Source of the DNA: Chloroflexota bacterium
Lineage (GTDB): Bacteria; Chloroflexota; Limnocylindria; Limnocylindrales; CSP1-4
Assembly: GCA_021785115.1 (NCBI GenBank)
Contig: JAJYGO010000428.1
Span: forward strand, 1 to 5,780
Reading direction: 5' to 3'
Length of the DNA: 5,780 bases
Shown: piece after piece, positions 4,974-5,780 of the stretch
Position numbering within the stretch: the first letter of the stretch is position 1
Layout: every line of letters starts with the position of its first letter
Translations under genes and position numbers: made by a program
Notes under the pieces: model-generated
The model's database searches: none
What the model was told of the DNA's origin: nothing
Seen by the model: only the letters and a program-made list of their open reading frames with translations

Positions 4974-5780
4974 ATGAGGCGCCTTGCTCGCTTCTGGGCG
5001 GACCGATCGCTGCGCACGAAGGCGCTGGCGGTAGCAGCGATCCCGCTCGCCGCACTCCTCGTGGCGGCGTTGAGCTTCGGCTGGGCACAACGCCAGGAGC
5101 AGCAGACCTCCAGCCTCGTCACCCACACGGTCGGGGTGAAGGCGCAGCTCGGGGATGCCCTGACGTTGCTCCTCGACGCAGAGACCGGCGTCCGCGGCTA
5201 CCTGCTCACCGGCCAGGCGGAGTTTCTCGGACCGTACACGCAGGCGCAATCGAGCTTACCCGCGACGCTCGACCAACTGACGGCGCTCGTTGCCGACAAC
5301 CCGGCGGAGGAAGCGCGTGCCTCGACCCTGCGCCAGCTCGCCGCCCAATCGCTCGGGCTCCTCGCGCAGCTCCGCGCCGCGGCACCCAACACGGGTGGGG
5401 CGCCAGACGTCCTCGGGCCGCTCCTCGCCCAGAGTCGTGCCGCGACGGACGCCGTTCGCGCGCAGGTCGCGGCGATGACCGGCGCGGAGGACGCGTTGCT
5501 CGCCGAGCGGCAGACGGCGCTCGATGCCGCGCGGTCGGCGGGTACCCTCGTCGTCGGGGCAAGCTTGCTCGGCGGCCTGGGCGGCGGGCTCCTCGCGGTC
5601 CTGCTCTTGAGTGGCGGGATCGTCGAGCGCACCCGTCGACTCGAGCGGGCGGCACATGAGCTCGTGCGAGGCGAGATACCGGGCGAGCTCCCCGCGGGGG
5701 CCGACGAGATCGGCCGGCTCGGGGCAACGCTCACCCAGGCTGGGACGCTGCTCGTCCAGCGCGAGCGCGAGCGTGAGTAG
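4974..5780 (+). CDS. CHASE3-HAMP membrane sensor protein lacking an output domain
   Basis: The 268-residue product has a basic N-terminus, a transmembrane helix at about 17-37, an extracytoplasmic helical CHASE3 domain (about 40-188), a second helix (about 191-213) and a HAMP linker (about 214-265). The CHASE3 hallmark is D-A-E-T-G-V-R-G-Y-L-L-T-G (68-80), followed by E-F-L-G-P-Y. CHASE3 senses an unknown extracellular signal and HAMP passes it to a kinase, cyclase or chemotaxis domain. Here the protein stops just after HAMP in the charged helix Q-R-E-R-E-R-E. It is therefore either a stand-alone sensor subunit or a kinase cut short by a nonsense change. I chose ATG 4974 because hydrophobic and domain-like sequence begins there. 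In-frame ATG 4917 and GTG 4947 are possible, and none has a clear Shine-Dalgarno. The stop is the last codon of the window, so the next gene is unseen. Confidence 0.85.
   Translation: MRRLARFWADRSLRTKALAVAAIPLAALLVAALSFGWAQRQEQQTSSLVTHTVGVKAQLGDALTLLLDAETGVRGYLLTGQAEFLGPYTQAQSSLPATLDQLTALVADNPAEEARASTLRQLAAQSLGLLAQLRAAAPNTGGAPDVLGPLLAQSRAATDAVRAQVAAMTGAEDALLAERQTALDAARSAGTLVVGASLLGGLGGGLLAVLLLSGGIVERTRRLERAAHELVRGEIPGELPAGADEIGRLGATLTQAGTLLVQRERERE

Overview
The window is GC-rich bacterial DNA. Gene content and style (type I-beta DAHP synthase, class II EPSP synthase, CCA-encoded tRNA genes, a nearly leaderless leader peptide) would suit a thermophilic Chloroflexota lineage such as Thermomicrobia/Sphaerobacter. 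That placement is only an impression from remembered protein families and could not be searched here.

Region 1 (1-2681, minus strand) is a shikimate-pathway operon read right to left: promoter, leader peptide, attenuator, DAHP synthase (aroF), EPSP synthase (aroA), shikimate dehydrogenase (aroE, first 16 codons only). The genes are tightly packed: 16 nt between aroF and aroA, and a 4-nt ATGA overlap between aroA and aroE. The main discovery is upstream of aroF. A consensus-like promoter (TTGACA, 18 nt, TACTGT) drives a 12-codon leader peptide, [13 protein letters not shown]. This is followed by a long RNA hairpin and a perfect rho-independent terminator placed before aroF. A segment of the first hairpin can instead pair with the terminator, giving a competing antiterminator. 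This is the layout of ribosome-mediated transcription attenuation, here sensing charged tRNA-Phe (and perhaps tRNA-Tyr) and controlling the entry step of aromatic biosynthesis plus aroA and aroE. The enzyme also carries an N-terminal domain of the kind that gives allosteric feedback, so two layers of control are likely.

Region 2 (2682-3325) has no convincing gene but is full of degenerate repeats: a 25-27 nt direct repeat, a hairpin palindrome, a run of about 16-nt decayed tandem units, and three copies of a 15-20 nt motif in mixed orientation.

Region 3 (3326-4051, plus strand) is a broken alpha/beta-hydrolase esterase of the enterochelin-esterase-like type. The N-terminus and the catalytic C-terminal half are recognisable, but about 100 internal residues are missing, with a frame change at the join and a second frameshift 14 codons before the natural stop.

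Region 4 (4203-4428, minus strand) holds two tandem tRNA genes, tRNA-Ser(GCT) then tRNA-Arg(GCG), both with encoded CCA. A weak promoter and a cluster of TGGCGTCA half-sites lie upstream.

Region 5 (4974-5780, plus strand) encodes a membrane sensor with two transmembrane helices, a CHASE3 domain and a HAMP domain that stops right after HAMP with no output domain. The roughly 500 bp before it shows no convincing gene.
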